Shown here one piece after another: positions 63,590 to 64,000 of a stretch of 64,000 nt of DNA. Each line of letters opens with the position of its first letter. The stretch's first letter is position 1. A program made the translations under genes and the position numbers. The stretch is from an uncultured Devosia sp. (GTDB taxonomy: Bacteria > Pseudomonadota > Alphaproteobacteria > Rhizobiales > Devosiaceae): contig NZ_CAMLHM010000003.1 in assembly GCF_946479885.1 (NCBI RefSeq), forward strand, positions 65,012 through 129,011, in the 5' to 3' direction. The notes beneath the pieces were generated by a model, which did not search any database, was not told where the DNA came from, and worked only from the letters and a program-made list of their open reading frames with translations.

Positions 63590-63652
63590 GAGAGCCACGC
63601 GGTTTGGGATGCACTGCTAGCTGAACGTGGCAGCGCAGCAATGAGTTTCACC

Positions 63653-64000
63653 CTATTGCGTGATGGTGCAATCGGCCCGTTCGATGGTCAGCGACCCCGT
63701 GCCGCCGTCTTCCGCCACGTAGTCGAGCACCACGCTGGACTCATCGCCCGACCAGGCAGCCGTGATGTCGGCAAACAGCGGTCGGTCGCCGGCAACGGAA
63801 AGCGGGCATTTGGTGCGCACGCCCCCGACATCGAGGATGGCGACCCGATCGCAGCCGGTAGCGCCGCAGAGCTCCCCCAGCTCGATCCGCGCAGCGCCCG
63901 AAGGCGAAACCAGGTCATGCCGCGTGTCGGGCGCCGGGAACATGAACCAGACGAACGCGAAGGACGCCGCGAGCAGCACCGCGGAAACGGCGACAAAGCC
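63653..64000 (-). CDS. Secreted or membrane-anchored hypothetical protein, 5' end outside window
   Basis: The frame is open to the right edge, so the true start may be beyond base 64000; at least 115 residues are seen. The visible start (VSAVLLAASFAFVWFMF) is a hydrophobic helix, a signal peptide or anchor. The rest is periplasmic, with four cysteines (GELCGATGCDR, RTKCPLS, ADCTITQ), so disulfides are likely. No family is recognised. Confidence 0.7.
   Translation of the reverse strand, partial: GFVAVSAVLLAASFAFVWFMFPAPDTRHDLVSPSGAARIELGELCGATGCDRVAILDVGGVRTKCPLSVAGDRPLFADITAAWSGDESSVVLDYVAEDGGTGSLTIERADCTITQ

Noticed and set aside
1..64000. CRISPR arrays, rRNA genes, riboswitches
   Set aside because: No regularly spaced repeats, no rRNA-like stretches and no known riboswitch core were noticed. 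Transposase genes or IS ends were also not seen.

Overview
The window looks like chromosome of a GC-rich alphaproteobacterium of the order Hyphomicrobiales, most like Devosia or a close relative. This is inferred from gene content and protein style: rhizobial-type small heat-shock genes with ROSE-like leaders, an ExoY/ExoP-type polysaccharide locus, the guaB, der, guaA and rlmE housekeeping genes, and frequent GTG/TTG starts. No rRNA is present, so the genus is not proven.

Layout. 1-2.4 kb: the end of a short-chain dehydrogenase gene, an MFS transporter gene, then two decayed genes (an AlkB-like dioxygenase with frameshifts and the tail of a histidine kinase). 2.5-7.3 kb: a stress cluster with a DegQ-type periplasmic protease, two Hsp20 chaperones, a small Hsp20-linked protein and a secreted unknown protein. 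The first Hsp20 gene and the secreted unknown share almost the same ROSE-like 5' leader. 7.6-9.2 kb: a MobV-type relaxase gene with a strong inverted repeat beside its start, a relic of a mobilizable element. 10.2-29.7 kb: an exopolysaccharide locus with an ExoY-like priming transferase, the dTDP-rhamnose genes rfbC-B-D-A, several glycosyltransferases, a Wzx flippase, two polymerase/ligase-type membrane proteins, a pyruvyl transferase, a Wzc/ExoP-type tyrosine kinase and a PPP-type phosphatase.

29.8-43.1 kb: an accessory region bracketed by two tRNA genes, each with its own tyrosine recombinase reading inward. tRNA-Thr(TGT) is on the left and tRNA-Gln(CTG) on the right. Inside lie a protein with a tandem HTH-like module, several very small genes, a luxR-luxI-radC quorum-sensing group, a LacI remnant and an AAA+ ATPase gene followed by a zinc-finger/PD-(D/E)XK (CoiA-like) nuclease gene, with an ArsR-type regulator diverging. 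The ATPase-nuclease pair is my best candidate for an undescribed system, possibly a defence system.

43.2-64 kb: core chromosome: ppx/gppA, rlmE, two tandem DHA2 drug-efflux transporters, guaB, a LuxR-type regulator, der, a YfgM-like TPR protein, thpR, a lone FRG-domain gene that looks acquired, guaA, a DUF2339 giant membrane protein, two tandem acyltransferase-3 proteins, TspO and a partial secreted protein at the right edge.

Together the window alternates core blocks with three accessory blocks (mobilization relic, polysaccharide locus, tRNA-bounded islands). All functions are read from sequence and family knowledge; no search could be run.
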